A stretch of 64,000 nt of DNA from Pseudobutyrivibrio sp. MD2005 (GTDB lineage Bacteria; Bacillota; Clostridia; Lachnospirales; Lachnospiraceae), in the NCBI RefSeq assembly GCF_000621865.1, contig NZ_JHXE01000001.1:276219-340218 (forward strand), given 5' to 3'. Positions within the stretch are counted from its first letter, which is position 1; each line of letters starts with the position of its first letter. The notes below the pieces were generated by a model. The model was not told the DNA's origin, did not search any database, and saw nothing but the letters and a program-made list of their open reading frames with translations. The translations under genes and the position numbers were made by a program. This document shows, in pieces, positions 27,045 to 36,587 of this stretch.

Positions 27045-29300
27045 ATGATAGATATAAAGCAGTTTTTGAAAAAGGATTATGTTAAATCATTCATTATATG
27101 TTTTATTATAGCTTGCCTTTCGCTATTACCGTTTGTAGTAGCAGGGCATGGCTTTTTTGTGTTGACGAACGATTTCAATGATCAGCAGATTCCTTTTACA
27201 ATGGGATTGCATAGAGACTTATTAGATGGTGGTTTTAATGGCTTTAGTTGGAGCGTTGATTTAGGCACATCCACAATTCAGGCTTATAGTTTTTATGAAT
27301 TGGGGGGACCATTTTTCTGGTTGAGCATGTTGTTCCCAGTTAATGCATTTCCTTATATGGTGGCATGGTTCTTTATGCTTAAATTTGCATTTGCAGGCCT
27401 TACCTCTTGCCTTTATCTTAAGAGATTTGTAAAGGATAGCAAATGGGCGGTGCTTGGCTCAGTGCTTTATGCGTTTTCGGGTTATTCACTTGCCAACATG
27501 CTTTTCTATCATTTCCATGATGCGATAGTTTGTTTCCCACTAATGTTGCTTGGATTAGAAATTTACAAAGAGAAAAAGGATAGCAGATTATTTATATTTT
27601 CGATATTCATTAACTGCTTCGTTAACTACTTCTTCTTTGTGGGAGATGTTGTATTTCTAATAATCTATTATCTATTTAGATTTGCAAGTAAAGATATTAA
27701 GACATTAATCCTAGATGTAGTAAAGTGCATTGGCTGTGGCGTGCTTGGCGTTGCCATGGCAGCATTTATGTTTATTCCAAACATCATGTATATCTCGGGT
27801 AATCCTCGAACAGGGCAGTTCAGTGGTATCTTATCGATGCTCACCACTACTTTAGAAGATTACCTGTACATACTAAAAAATATGCTGCTTCCGGCAGAGA
27901 CATTAACATCTGTTAGTGTTATAAATGAGCAGAATTTCTCTAGCCATGGAATGTACTTACCTTTGTTTGGATTAGTTTTGGTGATTGCCTATATTATAAA
28001 AAAACGCGATTGGCTTTCTAGAATAATCCTGTTTTGTGCAGTGGCTAGTTTTATACCACTTCTAAGCGATTTGTTTTATATGTACAGTGCGGCGCAAATG
28101 AGATGGTGGTACGCATTCGGCCTTATGGTTGTATTGGCATCTATCAGAATGATAGAAGAGCCAGAGGTTAAAGCTATAAAAGTTGCGACAGTAGGCTACA
28201 TTGCGATAATCATAATGTTTGCGATTATCATAAATGTATTAAATGGCCTAAATATCAACGATCATCAGTGGATTAATGATGCAGTTAGATTTTATGTATA
28301 TGTAGCAATTGCTATAGTCGGTGCGATTATTACTTGTATCATCACCACAAGAAGCCAGATAAATTACAAAAATGTATTTGTAAATGTAGCTATCGTTTCA
28401 GTAGGCCTCATGTTTAGCACAGCCTTTATATATAAGACCTGCGATTGGATGGGCTTACAAGCTTACAAGCAAAAGTATGATGTGTCTGTTGAGTTGGAGC
28501 TCCCTAGTGAACAGTACAGATTAAACAACACTATGAATCTTATCAGCATGGCTGCACATGTAGCTGGCTTTACTAACCAAACATCTACAAATGCAAATAG
28601 CATTATCGAGTTTGAAGATTTATTTGATTACTACCACAATGTGGCTGGAATGCCAAAGAACGATATTCCAGGTTTGGCAGAGCTAATTGCAGGAAAATAC
28701 TATTTGATGTATGAAGAAACAGCAGGAACTGTTGTTGACACTTATGATACAGATCTAGGCACAGCCTATTTAATGGAGCGTGGTGCTTGTCCAATTGGAT
28801 TTGCGGTAGATTCATACATCACACTTGAGGAATTAAAGAGCTTACCAGTCAATCAAAGAGCAATAGCACTTCTTGATAGTGCAGTGATTGATGAGGCTGA
28901 TGTAACAAAAGAAATTGCAAATGATTTAAAGCAAAATACAGCAGATGATATAGATTTTGATAAATCTATAGATGATTATGTTACAGAGCACACCTATGGT
29001 TCGGTTCTTGGATTTAGTAAAGATGGTCACGGTATGAAATGTGTGACCGGCTATGATAAAGACACTTATGTGTATTTCAGTGTGCCTTATGATGAGGGCT
29101 GGACAGCTACAGTTGATGGCATTCAAACGGACATTATTAAATCTGGCGGTATGATGCTTATCAAGGTTCCAGCAGGAAATCATAATGTGGAATTCACGTA
29201 TGGTACACCAGGATTTAAAATCGGACTTATTATTGCCGCCTTAGGATGGTGCGCATTTACAGCATTGATGCTAATGGCTAGGAGAAAGGATAGAAACTGA
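27045..29300 (+). CDS. YfhO-family membrane protein
   Basis: A 751-residue protein with about thirteen helices and a C-terminal extracytoplasmic beta domain. YfhO-family marks are FVLTNDFNDQQIPFTMGL in the first outer loop, GGPFFWLSMLFPV, a YAFSGYSLANM segment, and near the end YFSVPYDEGWTATVDG with a final helix. YfhO proteins are GT-C fold proteins; the Bacillus and Listeria members glycosylate lipoteichoic or wall teichoic acid, using polyprenyl-phosphate sugar from a GtrB-type enzyme. The GtrB-type gene at 24924 is a good partner. The next gene overlaps its stop by one base. Confidence 0.85.
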   Translation: MIDIKQFLKKDYVKSFIICFIIACLSLLPFVVAGHGFFVLTNDFNDQQIPFTMGLHRDLLDGGFNGFSWSVDLGTSTIQAYSFYELGGPFFWLSMLFPVNAFPYMVAWFFMLKFAFAGLTSCLYLKRFVKDSKWAVLGSVLYAFSGYSLANMLFYHFHDAIVCFPLMLLGLEIYKEKKDSRLFIFSIFINCFVNYFFFVGDVVFLIIYYLFRFASKDIKTLILDVVKCIGCGVLGVAMAAFMFIPNIMYISGNPRTGQFSGILSMLTTTLEDYLYILKNMLLPAETLTSVSVINEQNFSSHGMYLPLFGLVLVIAYIIKKRDWLSRIILFCAVASFIPLLSDLFYMYSAAQMRWWYAFGLMVVLASIRMIEEPEVKAIKVATVGYIAIIIMFAIIINVLNGLNINDHQWINDAVRFYVYVAIAIVGAIITCIITTRSQINYKNVFVNVAIVSVGLMFSTAFIYKTCDWMGLQAYKQKYDVSVELELPSEQYRLNNTMNLISMAAHVAGFTNQTSTNANSIIEFEDLFDYYHNVAGMPKNDIPGLAELIAGKYYLMYEETAGTVVDTYDTDLGTAYLMERGACPIGFAVDSYITLEELKSLPVNQRAIALLDSAVIDEADVTKEIANDLKQNTADDIDFDKSIDDYVTEHTYGSVLGFSKDGHGMKCVTGYDKDTYVYFSVPYDEGWTATVDGIQTDIIKSGGMMLIKVPAGNHNVEFTYGTPGFKIGLIIAALGWCAFTALMLMARRKDRN

Positions 29301-30889
29301 TGACAGTAGCAACAACTATCGAAAATAAGATAAAAGAATTCATTGAAAGGCTGACAGTTGCGCAGAAGTATGCATTTTGTTCAGCAATATTGTTTGGAAT
29401 ATTTGCTCACGGATTTGCTTTTTTTAATAGATTGTCTGTGCATGACAATAGCCATTGCCTATTTGATTTGGGTGCGTCTTACGAAGTAAATCGCTGGGGC
29501 CTTGGTATTCTTTATAGATTAATGGTGTTTACTACAAAGACCTATTCATTGCCATTCTTTAATGGATTTATGTCTGTGGTATTTATTGGAATTTGCGCAA
29601 TGATTCTTATGGACATCTTTGAGATAAGGTCAAAGGTAGTAGCTGTAATCATTGGTGGCCTTATGGTTGTGTTCCCGATGGTAACAAGCGTATTTTCATT
29701 TATGTTTACAAGCTGGCCATATTTCATGGGCCTTGTATTTGGATTTCAGGCAGCGAGGGTTCTTACAAAAGAGCTTTCTGTTAAAAATGTAATCATCAGT
29801 GCTCTTTGGATGGCGGTTTGCCTTAGCTTTTACCAGGCATTCCTTGGAGTGGTAGTTACTATCTTCTTGCTTAAGATGCTTATAGACGTAATTGATGCTA
29901 AGACAGAATCGGTAGTGAAATATGCAATTTCAGGTTTCTCATATTTAATTGAATTGGGCCTTTCACTTGGAATCTGGTCTATCATCGCAAAGATATTTAG
30001 AACCGTTAAGCACATGGAACTCAATGATTATAAAGGCTGGGGCGAGCCATACAACATCGCCAAATTCCCTCTAAAACTCAAAGAAGCCATTACAAGCTTC
30101 TTGTCATTTAGAATGGAAGGCATTAATCAGCTTAGATATCTAAGAATGATTTCGTTGCTAATTTTTGCATTAACAGTAGTTATGATTGTAATGCTTTTAA
30201 TTAAGTCACAGGCTAAGCTGGCAGTAAAGCTTTCGTCTATTGTAGGCGCATTACTTTTACCTGTATCAATGACAGTTATTTATCTTCTTTCCACAAGTGA
30301 TATGTTCCAGGTAAGTACTCTGATGATTTATGCAGAAGTGTTTGTTTACATCATTCCGTTAATACTATTAGAGAAATATGAAGGATTTGATGGTGTAATT
30401 GCAGGAAGAATGTCACAGATAATTGCCGGATTAATGATTTTGTGCACTAGTGTTGTGACACTTGGATATGTATATTTAGATAATGGTGCTTATAATAAGG
30501 CTGCCATTTACCAGGAACAGGCTGTTGTTTATATGACAGCGCTTATGGCAAATATCAAAGCTACTGAAGGCTTTGCTGATGATATGGATATCGTGTTTGT
30601 TGGCTTCAATAATGTAGAAGATTCAACAATAAATGAAGTCGCAAAGAAAGAAGAATTGGATGGTATTCAGCTAGAAAAGTACTATAATTCACTAGAGGAA
30701 ATGATAAACTTCGGCGTGAATGTACAGTTTATGCGTGATCATCTAGGTATCGGAAATGATCAAATCATTATTGATGATGATAATGAATACGCTGAACTTC
30801 CAGAAGTAAAGGCAATGCCTACATATCCTAATGATGGTGGAATAGCTATTGTGGATGGGAAGGTTATTGTTAAGATGGGGGAAATGTAG
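29300..30889 (+). CDS. GtrII-like membrane glycosyltransferase
   Basis: A 529-residue protein with about eleven helices. The first outer loop reads NRLSVHDNSHCLFDLGASYE followed by VNRWGLGILYRLM, the mark of the GtrII (PF14264-type) glucosyltransferase family, first known from phage-encoded O-antigen glucosylation. The C-terminal 110 residues are soluble. It should transfer a sugar from undecaprenyl phosphate to the glycan outside the membrane. Its ATG overlaps the yfhO-like stop, and a GtrB-type gene follows after 36 bases, giving a GtrII/GtrB pair. Confidence 0.8.
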   Translation: MTVATTIENKIKEFIERLTVAQKYAFCSAILFGIFAHGFAFFNRLSVHDNSHCLFDLGASYEVNRWGLGILYRLMVFTTKTYSLPFFNGFMSVVFIGICAMILMDIFEIRSKVVAVIIGGLMVVFPMVTSVFSFMFTSWPYFMGLVFGFQAARVLTKELSVKNVIISALWMAVCLSFYQAFLGVVVTIFLLKMLIDVIDAKTESVVKYAISGFSYLIELGLSLGIWSIIAKIFRTVKHMELNDYKGWGEPYNIAKFPLKLKEAITSFLSFRMEGINQLRYLRMISLLIFALTVVMIVMLLIKSQAKLAVKLSSIVGALLLPVSMTVIYLLSTSDMFQVSTLMIYAEVFVYIIPLILLEKYEGFDGVIAGRMSQIIAGLMILCTSVVTLGYVYLDNGAYNKAAIYQEQAVVYMTALMANIKATEGFADDMDIVFVGFNNVEDSTINEVAKKEELDGIQLEKYYNSLEEMINFGVNVQFMRDHLGIGNDQIIIDDDNEYAELPEVKAMPTYPNDGGIAIVDGKVIVKMGEM

Positions 30890-30925
30890 ATATATAGTTA
30901 TTCTAAAATGAAACGAGGATGAAAT

Positions 30926-31858
30926 ATGTTATTTTCGGTTGTAATTCCTGTATATGGTTGTAGAGCTGCTCTACCTGAACTTCACAGAAGGTTAACAGAA
31001 ACTATATCTGAGTTAACCACAGATTATGAAATAATACTAGTGAATGATAATTGCCCAGAAAATTCTTGGGAAGTAATTGAAGAATTATGTGCTAGGGATT
31101 CTCATGTAATCGGTATTGAGCTGTCACGTAATTTTGGGCAGATGAATGCCATGCTTGCTGGTCTTAATAATTGCAAAGGCGAATGGGTTATTGTTATGGA
31201 TTGTGACTTGCAGGATAGGCCAGAGGAAATACCGAGATTATATGCAAAAGCCAAAGAGGGATATGATGTTGTCTTCGCAAGACGCGCTGATAGAAAAGAC
31301 TCCAAAATAAAAATATTTTGGTCAAATCTATTTTATAAGGTATACAATTATGCGACAGACGGAAATTATGATGGTGCTTTATGTAACTATTCGGTTATTA
31401 ATAGAAAAGTTATTGAAGCATATTGTTCCATGAACGAGCAGTATCGTGACTATGTAATGTATATAAAATGGTTAGGATTTCACTCCACGGCTATTGATGT
31501 AGAGCATAATGCGAGATTTGAAGGTGAAAGTTCTTATACGTTTAAGAAAAAAGTTGATATGGCAATTGAATTGCTGACATCTCAATCAGATAAGATGCTA
31601 AAGCTAGTTGTAAAACTGGGATTCAGTATGACATTTTTAGCGTTTATAGCAATTATTGTAATTGTTATCCAATATTTTACAATTGATGTTGACCCTGGAT
31701 GGACCAGTATGGTCGCTTCGATAATCTTGATTGGTGGTCTTGTTATTTTAACAATTGGAATGGTCGGTTTGTATGTTGGAAATATTTTTGTGCAAACAAA
31801 GGATAGACCTAAATATGTTATAAGACAGATAATTAATGAGGATAAAGAGGAAGGTTAG
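30926..31858 (+). CDS. GtrB-type polyprenyl-phosphate glycosyltransferase (GT2)
   Basis: A 310-residue GT2 enzyme: FSVVIPVYGCRAAL, ILVNDNCPENSW, VIVMDCDLQDRPEEI at about residue 90, a RRADRKDSKIKIFWSNLFYK segment and two C-terminal helices ending GLYVGNIFVQTKDRP. The usual DDGS is replaced by NDNCPE, a variant seen in a subset of DPM-like enzymes. The preceding GtrII gene is a likely user of its product. CGAGGA lies before the ATG. It opens the block with two ATP-grasp genes. Confidence 0.83.
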   Translation: MLFSVVIPVYGCRAALPELHRRLTETISELTTDYEIILVNDNCPENSWEVIEELCARDSHVIGIELSRNFGQMNAMLAGLNNCKGEWVIVMDCDLQDRPEEIPRLYAKAKEGYDVVFARRADRKDSKIKIFWSNLFYKVYNYATDGNYDGALCNYSVINRKVIEAYCSMNEQYRDYVMYIKWLGFHSTAIDVEHNARFEGESSYTFKKKVDMAIELLTSQSDKMLKLVVKLGFSMTFLAFIAIIVIVIQYFTIDVDPGWTSMVASIILIGGLVILTIGMVGLYVGNIFVQTKDRPKYVIRQIINEDKEEG

Positions 31859-31864
31859 AGTGGT

Positions 31865-32998
31865 TTGAAAAAAATAGCTATAATAGGAGCCTCTTATTTA
31901 CAGGTTCCATTAATCAATAAAGCAAAGGAGATGGGGTATGAAACTCACGTATTTGCTTGGGAAGCAAACGATGTAGGAGAAGCGCTTGCAGATTATTTTT
32001 ACCCCATAAGCATAATTGAAAAGGAACAAATCCTTCAAAAATGTAAGGAAATAAAAATAGATGGAATATGCACAATTGCATCCGATTTGGCTACTGTAGC
32101 TGTTAATTATGTCGCTAATGAGATGAGCCTGGTTGGTAACAGTATGGATTGTACTATAAAATCTACAAACAAGTGGGTAATGAGAGAGACATTCCTAAAA
32201 AACGCAGATCCATCACCACGTTTTGCTATAATTAAATCGGAGCAAGACTACAATAAAATAGAATTTAATTACCCTGTCATAGTAAAACCACTTGATAGAT
32301 CTGGAAGTCGAGGCATCACTAAGGTAGACTCGGCTTTAGAATTAGAGACTGCAGTTAAAATGGCATTAGAAGTAGGTTTTGAAAAATCAGCAATAATAGA
32401 AGAGTTTGTTAGCGGAACAGAGTATAGTATAGAAGGAATAAGCTATCGTGGACATCATGAAATACTAGCTATTACAAGAAAGTACACCACAGGAGCTCCT
32501 CATTTCATTGAAACTGCTCATTGTGAACCTGCAGTCTTATCAGTAGAAATCGTGAAGAAGATTAAGGATGTTGTAAAACATGCCTTAACCAGCCTTGGAG
32601 TTGAAAATGGGGCTTCACATTCAGAATTGAAAATAGATAAAGATGGAAATATTAAGATTATAGAAATAGGTGCCCGGATGGGTGGTGACTGTATTGGTAG
32701 TGGTTTAGTGCAATTATCTACAGGTGTAGATTTCGTAAAAGCAGTTATCGATGTTGCTATGGGAAATAAACCGGATATACATCCATCAAGAAAGAATTAT
32801 GCAATAATAAGATATGTGATGAATAAAAAAGATAAAGAACTGATGGATTCTGCACTCGAAAAGATGTCAGAGAATGTTATTGACTATAAATTGGCTGATA
32901 ATCTTGAAGGTGAAATTTTAGATAGTTCGACAAGATATGGTTATTTTATGATGTGTGATGAAAATGGTGAAGTATTGAAATACTTACCAGAAGAATAG
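31865..32998 (+). CDS. ATP-grasp ligase (first of two)
   Basis: A 377-residue ATP-grasp protein of the carbamoyl-phosphate synthase/biotin carboxylase-like type. The N-terminal pre-ATP-grasp domain starts KKIAIIGASYLQVPLINKAK. The ATP-binding core has PVIVKPLDRSGSRGITKV at about residue 138, AIIEEFVSGTEYSIEG, and the metal-binding IIEIGARMGGDCIGSG near residue 270. Such enzymes join a carboxylate to an amine or thiol through an acyl phosphate. The start is TTG at 31865. It lies between two GT2 genes and upstream of a sugar aminotransferase, which suggests an amide on an amino sugar or uronic acid (inference). Confidence 0.8.
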   Translation: MKKIAIIGASYLQVPLINKAKEMGYETHVFAWEANDVGEALADYFYPISIIEKEQILQKCKEIKIDGICTIASDLATVAVNYVANEMSLVGNSMDCTIKSTNKWVMRETFLKNADPSPRFAIIKSEQDYNKIEFNYPVIVKPLDRSGSRGITKVDSALELETAVKMALEVGFEKSAIIEEFVSGTEYSIEGISYRGHHEILAITRKYTTGAPHFIETAHCEPAVLSVEIVKKIKDVVKHALTSLGVENGASHSELKIDKDGNIKIIEIGARMGGDCIGSGLVQLSTGVDFVKAVIDVAMGNKPDIHPSRKNYAIIRYVMNKKDKELMDSALEKMSENVIDYKLADNLEGEILDSSTRYGYFMMCDENGEVLKYLPEE

Positions 32999-33060
32999 AA
33001 ATTATTCTTAATATAATAATATAATGCCTAAAATTAGTTCTTATGAAAGGTTATAGTTCG

Positions 33061-34002
33061 ATGAAAAGAAAATTAAGTTTTGCAATACCTTGTTATAATA
33101 GTGCGAATACAATACCACAGGTAATTGCAGAGATTAGAGAAACTCTAGCTAAAGTCGAGGATAAATATGAATACGAAATAATAACAGTAGTTGATGGGTC
33201 ACCGGATAATGTATTTGAGGTATTGCAGGGATTGGCTGCTCAGGATCAAAGGATTAAGGTGATTAATCTGGCGAAGAATTATGGACAGTCTAGCGCTAAG
33301 ATGGCAGCTTTAAAGTATTCTACTGGTGATTATATAATCATTATGGATGATGATGGACAATGTCCAGCAGACAAGACTATTGATCTTATTGCACCACTTG
33401 AGAATGGCTATGATGTATCTATGGCAGATTATCCGCAGAAGAAGCAAAGCTGGTTTAAGAATTTTGGAAGTAAGTTCAATACAGTTACATGTAGGCTTGT
33501 ATTGGATGTACCAAAGGATTTTCGCTCATCAAACTTTTATGCAATGAAAAAATTTGTGAGAGATCAGATAATTCAATATAGAAATCCATATCCATTTATG
33601 GATGGATTGATTTCACAGATAACAAAAAGCATTGGTTATGTTCCAATGGAAGAACGTGAGAGAATTAGCGGATCAACTGGATATACACTGGCAAAGCTAT
33701 TGACCTTCTGGTTGAATGGCTTTACAGCATTCTCAATTATTCCACTTAGAATTTCTTCAATGATAGGAATAATATGTGCAATAGCGGGATTTATAGGTGG
33801 TATAGTTACTGTGCTTAGAAAAATTATTATTGTTGAAATACATGTTGGTTGGAGTTCTATTATATCGCTTATGCTATTTATTGGTGGATTAATTATGCTT
33901 ATGCTTGGCATGATAGGTGAGTATATAGGTAGAATATATATAAGCATAAATGATGCTCCGCAATATGTTGAGAGAGAAACTATTAACGTAGAGAGGCAAT
34001 AG
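33061..34002 (+). CDS. GtrB-type polyprenyl-phosphate glycosyltransferase (GT2)
   Basis: A 313-residue GT2 enzyme with LSFAIPCYNSANTIPQV, TVVDGSPDNVF, IIMDDDGQCPADK at about residue 95 and two C-terminal helices ending GMIGEYIGRIYISINDAPQY. The ATG at 33061 is preferred over one at 33043 because GAAAGG lies between them at the right distance. The one-base gap to the next gene suggests coupling with the second ATP-grasp ligase. The sugar is unknown; it may be the modified amino sugar made by the surrounding enzymes. Confidence 0.82.
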   Translation: MKRKLSFAIPCYNSANTIPQVIAEIRETLAKVEDKYEYEIITVVDGSPDNVFEVLQGLAAQDQRIKVINLAKNYGQSSAKMAALKYSTGDYIIIMDDDGQCPADKTIDLIAPLENGYDVSMADYPQKKQSWFKNFGSKFNTVTCRLVLDVPKDFRSSNFYAMKKFVRDQIIQYRNPYPFMDGLISQITKSIGYVPMEERERISGSTGYTLAKLLTFWLNGFTAFSIIPLRISSMIGIICAIAGFIGGIVTVLRKIIIVEIHVGWSSIISLMLFIGGLIMLMLGMIGEYIGRIYISINDAPQYVERETINVERQ

Positions 34003-34003
34003 A

Positions 34004-35152
34004 ATGCGAAAAATAATGATTATGGGAGCTGGTATCTATCAAGTTCCACTTATACTAAAAGCCAAAGAAATGGGCCTTTATGTTATTGCTGTAAGCAGAC
34101 CAGGGGATTATCCTGGGTTCAAATATTCAGATAAAAACTATTATTTTGACACAAGAGACACTGAAAATATTCTTAAAGTAGCAAAAGAAGAAGGTATTAG
34201 TGGTATTTGCACTACAGGCACTGATGTAGCATTAAAGGCTGTAGGGTATGTCAATGATGCAATGAATTTACATGGTGTATCCTATGATGCTGCATGCATT
34301 TGCGCTGACAAAGCATTAATGAAAGATTGCTTTGAAAAAGGTGGTGTAAAATCTGCTGAGCATAAAAGGATTTCTTCTATCGATGATGCCAGAGAATGGA
34401 TGAAATATCTCAACTCGCCTGTTATTATCAAACCTGTGGATAGTTCAGGTAGCAGGGGCATAACTAGGGTGGATGATATTTCAGAGCTTGATTCAGCATT
34501 TGAAAAAGCAATGTCCTTTACGACAAAGGATTATGTGGTTATAGAAAGATTTATCGAAGGAACTGAGATAGGCTTGGACGCATTTGTTGTTAATAACAAA
34601 GTCCAATTTATAGCACCTCATGAAAAGCTTAACTATTTCAATGGATCGACTTGTGTTCCGGTTGGACATCGTTTCCCACTTAATGAAAGTAGCACAGTGA
34701 TTAAGCGAATAGAAGATGAGTGCAATAAAGTTATTTCTGCTATAGGATTAAATGATTGTGCTATAAACATGGATATAATGATTAGCGATGGACAGCCTTA
34801 CATTCTAGAAGCCAGCGGTAGATGTGGCGCTACATGTATACCAGAGTTAATAAGCATATTTTACAATTTTGATTTTTACGAAGAAATGATATCATGTGCC
34901 ATGGGAGACCAAGTACATTTCGAAGAAAAAGAGAAAACTCCTTGCATTGGTAAGGTGATTATCCCTTACAAGGATGGACATATTACTGATCAAAAGATTC
35001 TGACAGATAATCCAGATATAAAGGTATCATTGGATTATGAGCCGGGTGAAATAGTACATAAGTTCCAGGTGGGACCAGATAGAATAGGACAAATTATCGC
35101 TAAAGGTAGTGAAATTAATGAAGAAAAAATTGTAAAAATTACTATAGAGTAA
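34004..35152 (+). CDS. ATP-grasp ligase (second of two)
   Basis: A 382-residue ATP-grasp protein, similar in layout to the one at 31865: KIMIMGAGIYQVPLILKAKE at the start, PVIIKPVDSSGSRGITRVDD at about residue 146, VVIERFIEGTEIGLDAF, and the metal-binding region ILEASGRCGATCIPE near residue 269. Shared SGSRGIT and QVPLI motifs show the two are paralogues, but the rest has diverged well, so they probably act on different acids. It is cotranscribed with the GT2 before it. Likely role: amide or ester bond formation on a sugar precursor (inference). Confidence 0.8.
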   Translation: MRKIMIMGAGIYQVPLILKAKEMGLYVIAVSRPGDYPGFKYSDKNYYFDTRDTENILKVAKEEGISGICTTGTDVALKAVGYVNDAMNLHGVSYDAACICADKALMKDCFEKGGVKSAEHKRISSIDDAREWMKYLNSPVIIKPVDSSGSRGITRVDDISELDSAFEKAMSFTTKDYVVIERFIEGTEIGLDAFVVNNKVQFIAPHEKLNYFNGSTCVPVGHRFPLNESSTVIKRIEDECNKVISAIGLNDCAINMDIMISDGQPYILEASGRCGATCIPELISIFYNFDFYEEMISCAMGDQVHFEEKEKTPCIGKVIIPYKDGHITDQKILTDNPDIKVSLDYEPGEIVHKFQVGPDRIGQIIAKGSEINEEKIVKITIE

Positions 35153-35194
35153 TGTTTGTATCTTAAATTTATTAATAAAATGTCTGTATTCAAT

Positions 35195-35225
35195 TTGTAA
35201 ACAAAGTGCTAAAATTACATATAAT
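35195..35225 (+). promoter_or_regulatory. Possible promoter of the aminotransferase gene
   Basis: TTGTAA (35195-35200) and a perfect TATAAT (35220-35225) are 19 bases apart, a little long. GAGTGAGGA and the ATG at 35260 follow. The -10 box is convincing, the pair less so. Confidence 0.4.
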
Positions 35226-35259
35226 GTTTGAATTTGTGTGAAAGAGTGAGGAATAAAAA

Positions 35260-36393
35260 ATGATTTCATTTAATGTTCCACCATGTGTGGGTACCGAAGA
35301 AAAATACATAAAGGATGCCATCGCTAAGCATAAAATCTGTGGTGATGGTGAATATACAAAGAAGTGTAATGCTTGGCTTGAAGAACGTACAGGCTCACCA
35401 AAGGTGTTACTTACTACATCATGTACACATGCTACAGAGATGGCTGCACTTTTAGCTGAGATAGAGCCTGGTGATGAAGTAATAATGCCTTCATTTACAT
35501 TCGTTTCAACAGCAGATGCATTTGTTCTTAGAGGAGCAAAGGCGGTATTTGTTGATATCCGTCCTGACACAATGAATATAGACGAGACAAAAATAGAAGC
35601 AGCAATTACTAAGAAGACAAAGGCTATCGTTCCAGTACACTATGCTGGTGTTTCGTGCGAGATGGATACTATCATGGATATAGCTCGCAGACACAACCTA
35701 CTTGTTATCGAGGATGCTGCTCAGGGTGTATTGAGCTCATACAAGGGCAAGGCGTTAGGCACAATTGGTGATTATGGATGCTTCAGCTTCCATGAGACAA
35801 AAAATTATTCAATGGGTGAAGGTGGTGCAATCTTAATTAAGAATGAAGATATGATTGAGCCAGCAGAAATTATTAGAGAAAAAGGAACAAACAGAGCTAA
35901 GTTCTTTAGAGGACAGATTGATAAATATACATGGGTTAATGCCGGATCATCATATTTGCCATCAGAGCTTAATGCTGCATACCTATACGGAGAGCTTGAG
36001 CAGGCTGACAAGATTTTTGACGATAGAATGAATTCATGGAATGAGTATTATAAGGCATTTAAAGATATTGCTGATGCTGGAAAGATTGATTTACCAGTTA
36101 TTCCAGAAGGCTGTGAACATAATGCTCACATGTTCTACCTTAAGTGTAAAGATTTGGAAGAACGTACAAATTTGATTAGCTTTGCTAAAGAGCATGGTGT
36201 TCAGATGGTATTCCATTATATTCCACTTCATTCTGCTCCTGCTGGTAAGAAGCATGGGCGTTTCAATGGCGAGGATATATATACAACAAAGGAAAGTGAA
36301 CGATTAGTAAGATTGCCGTTATATTATGGACTTACTGATGAGGACAGAAACAAGGTAATTGATGTAGTAAGAGATTTTTATAAAAATAGATAA
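35260..36393 (+). CDS. wecE: dTDP-4-oxo-6-deoxy-sugar aminotransferase (WecE/RffA type)
   Basis: A 377-residue PLP enzyme of the DegT/DnrJ/EryC1/StrS family. The pattern GDEVIMPSFTFVSTADAFVL, VPVHYAGVSCEMD, VIEDAAQG and FHETKNYSMGEGGAI (with the PLP lysine in HETKNY) matches WecE/RffA, which makes dTDP-4-amino-4,6-dideoxygalactose from dTDP-4-oxo-6-deoxyglucose. It therefore supplies a 4-amino sugar to the glycan. No dTDP-glucose synthesis genes are in the window and must lie elsewhere. The ATP-grasp ligases just upstream could acylate the new amino group, which is inference. Confidence 0.87.
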   Translation: MISFNVPPCVGTEEKYIKDAIAKHKICGDGEYTKKCNAWLEERTGSPKVLLTTSCTHATEMAALLAEIEPGDEVIMPSFTFVSTADAFVLRGAKAVFVDIRPDTMNIDETKIEAAITKKTKAIVPVHYAGVSCEMDTIMDIARRHNLLVIEDAAQGVLSSYKGKALGTIGDYGCFSFHETKNYSMGEGGAILIKNEDMIEPAEIIREKGTNRAKFFRGQIDKYTWVNAGSSYLPSELNAAYLYGELEQADKIFDDRMNSWNEYYKAFKDIADAGKIDLPVIPEGCEHNAHMFYLKCKDLEERTNLISFAKEHGVQMVFHYIPLHSAPAGKKHGRFNGEDIYTTKESERLVRLPLYYGLTDEDRNKVIDVVRDFYKNR

Positions 36394-36449
36394 AAATAAC
36401 ATTATCAATATCTAATAAACATTTTTATAACTAAAGAGTTAATAATTAT

Positions 36450-36487
36450 AGAATCCATAGAGCGACGATAATTGTTTTATGGATTCT
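36450..36487 (+). other. Hairpin in the 194-base gap after wecE
   Basis: AGAATCCATA (36450-36459) and TATGGATTCT (36478-36487) form a perfect 10-bp stem with an 18-base loop. Only a mixed TGTTATCTGT follows, so it is not a classic terminator. It may mark the end of the 20270-36393 run or be a leader element of the next gene. The rest of the gap shows no clear promoter. Confidence 0.5.
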
Positions 36488-36587
36488 TGTTATCTGTATG
36501 TGCATTTGAAATAAATATTAAGCCATGAAAATGTTATATAAGAATGAAATATATGATGGTTTTTAGAAAAGCTGAGAGGGAGATTAG

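Noticed and set aside
33012..33025. Two overlapping TATAAT boxes before the 33061 gene
   Set aside because: No -35 at proper spacing for either; AT-rich gap makes chance matches likely.
35190..35570. Minus-strand open frame of 126 codons over the wecE start
   Set aside because: Shadow of the aminotransferase gene and its promoter region; no family features.
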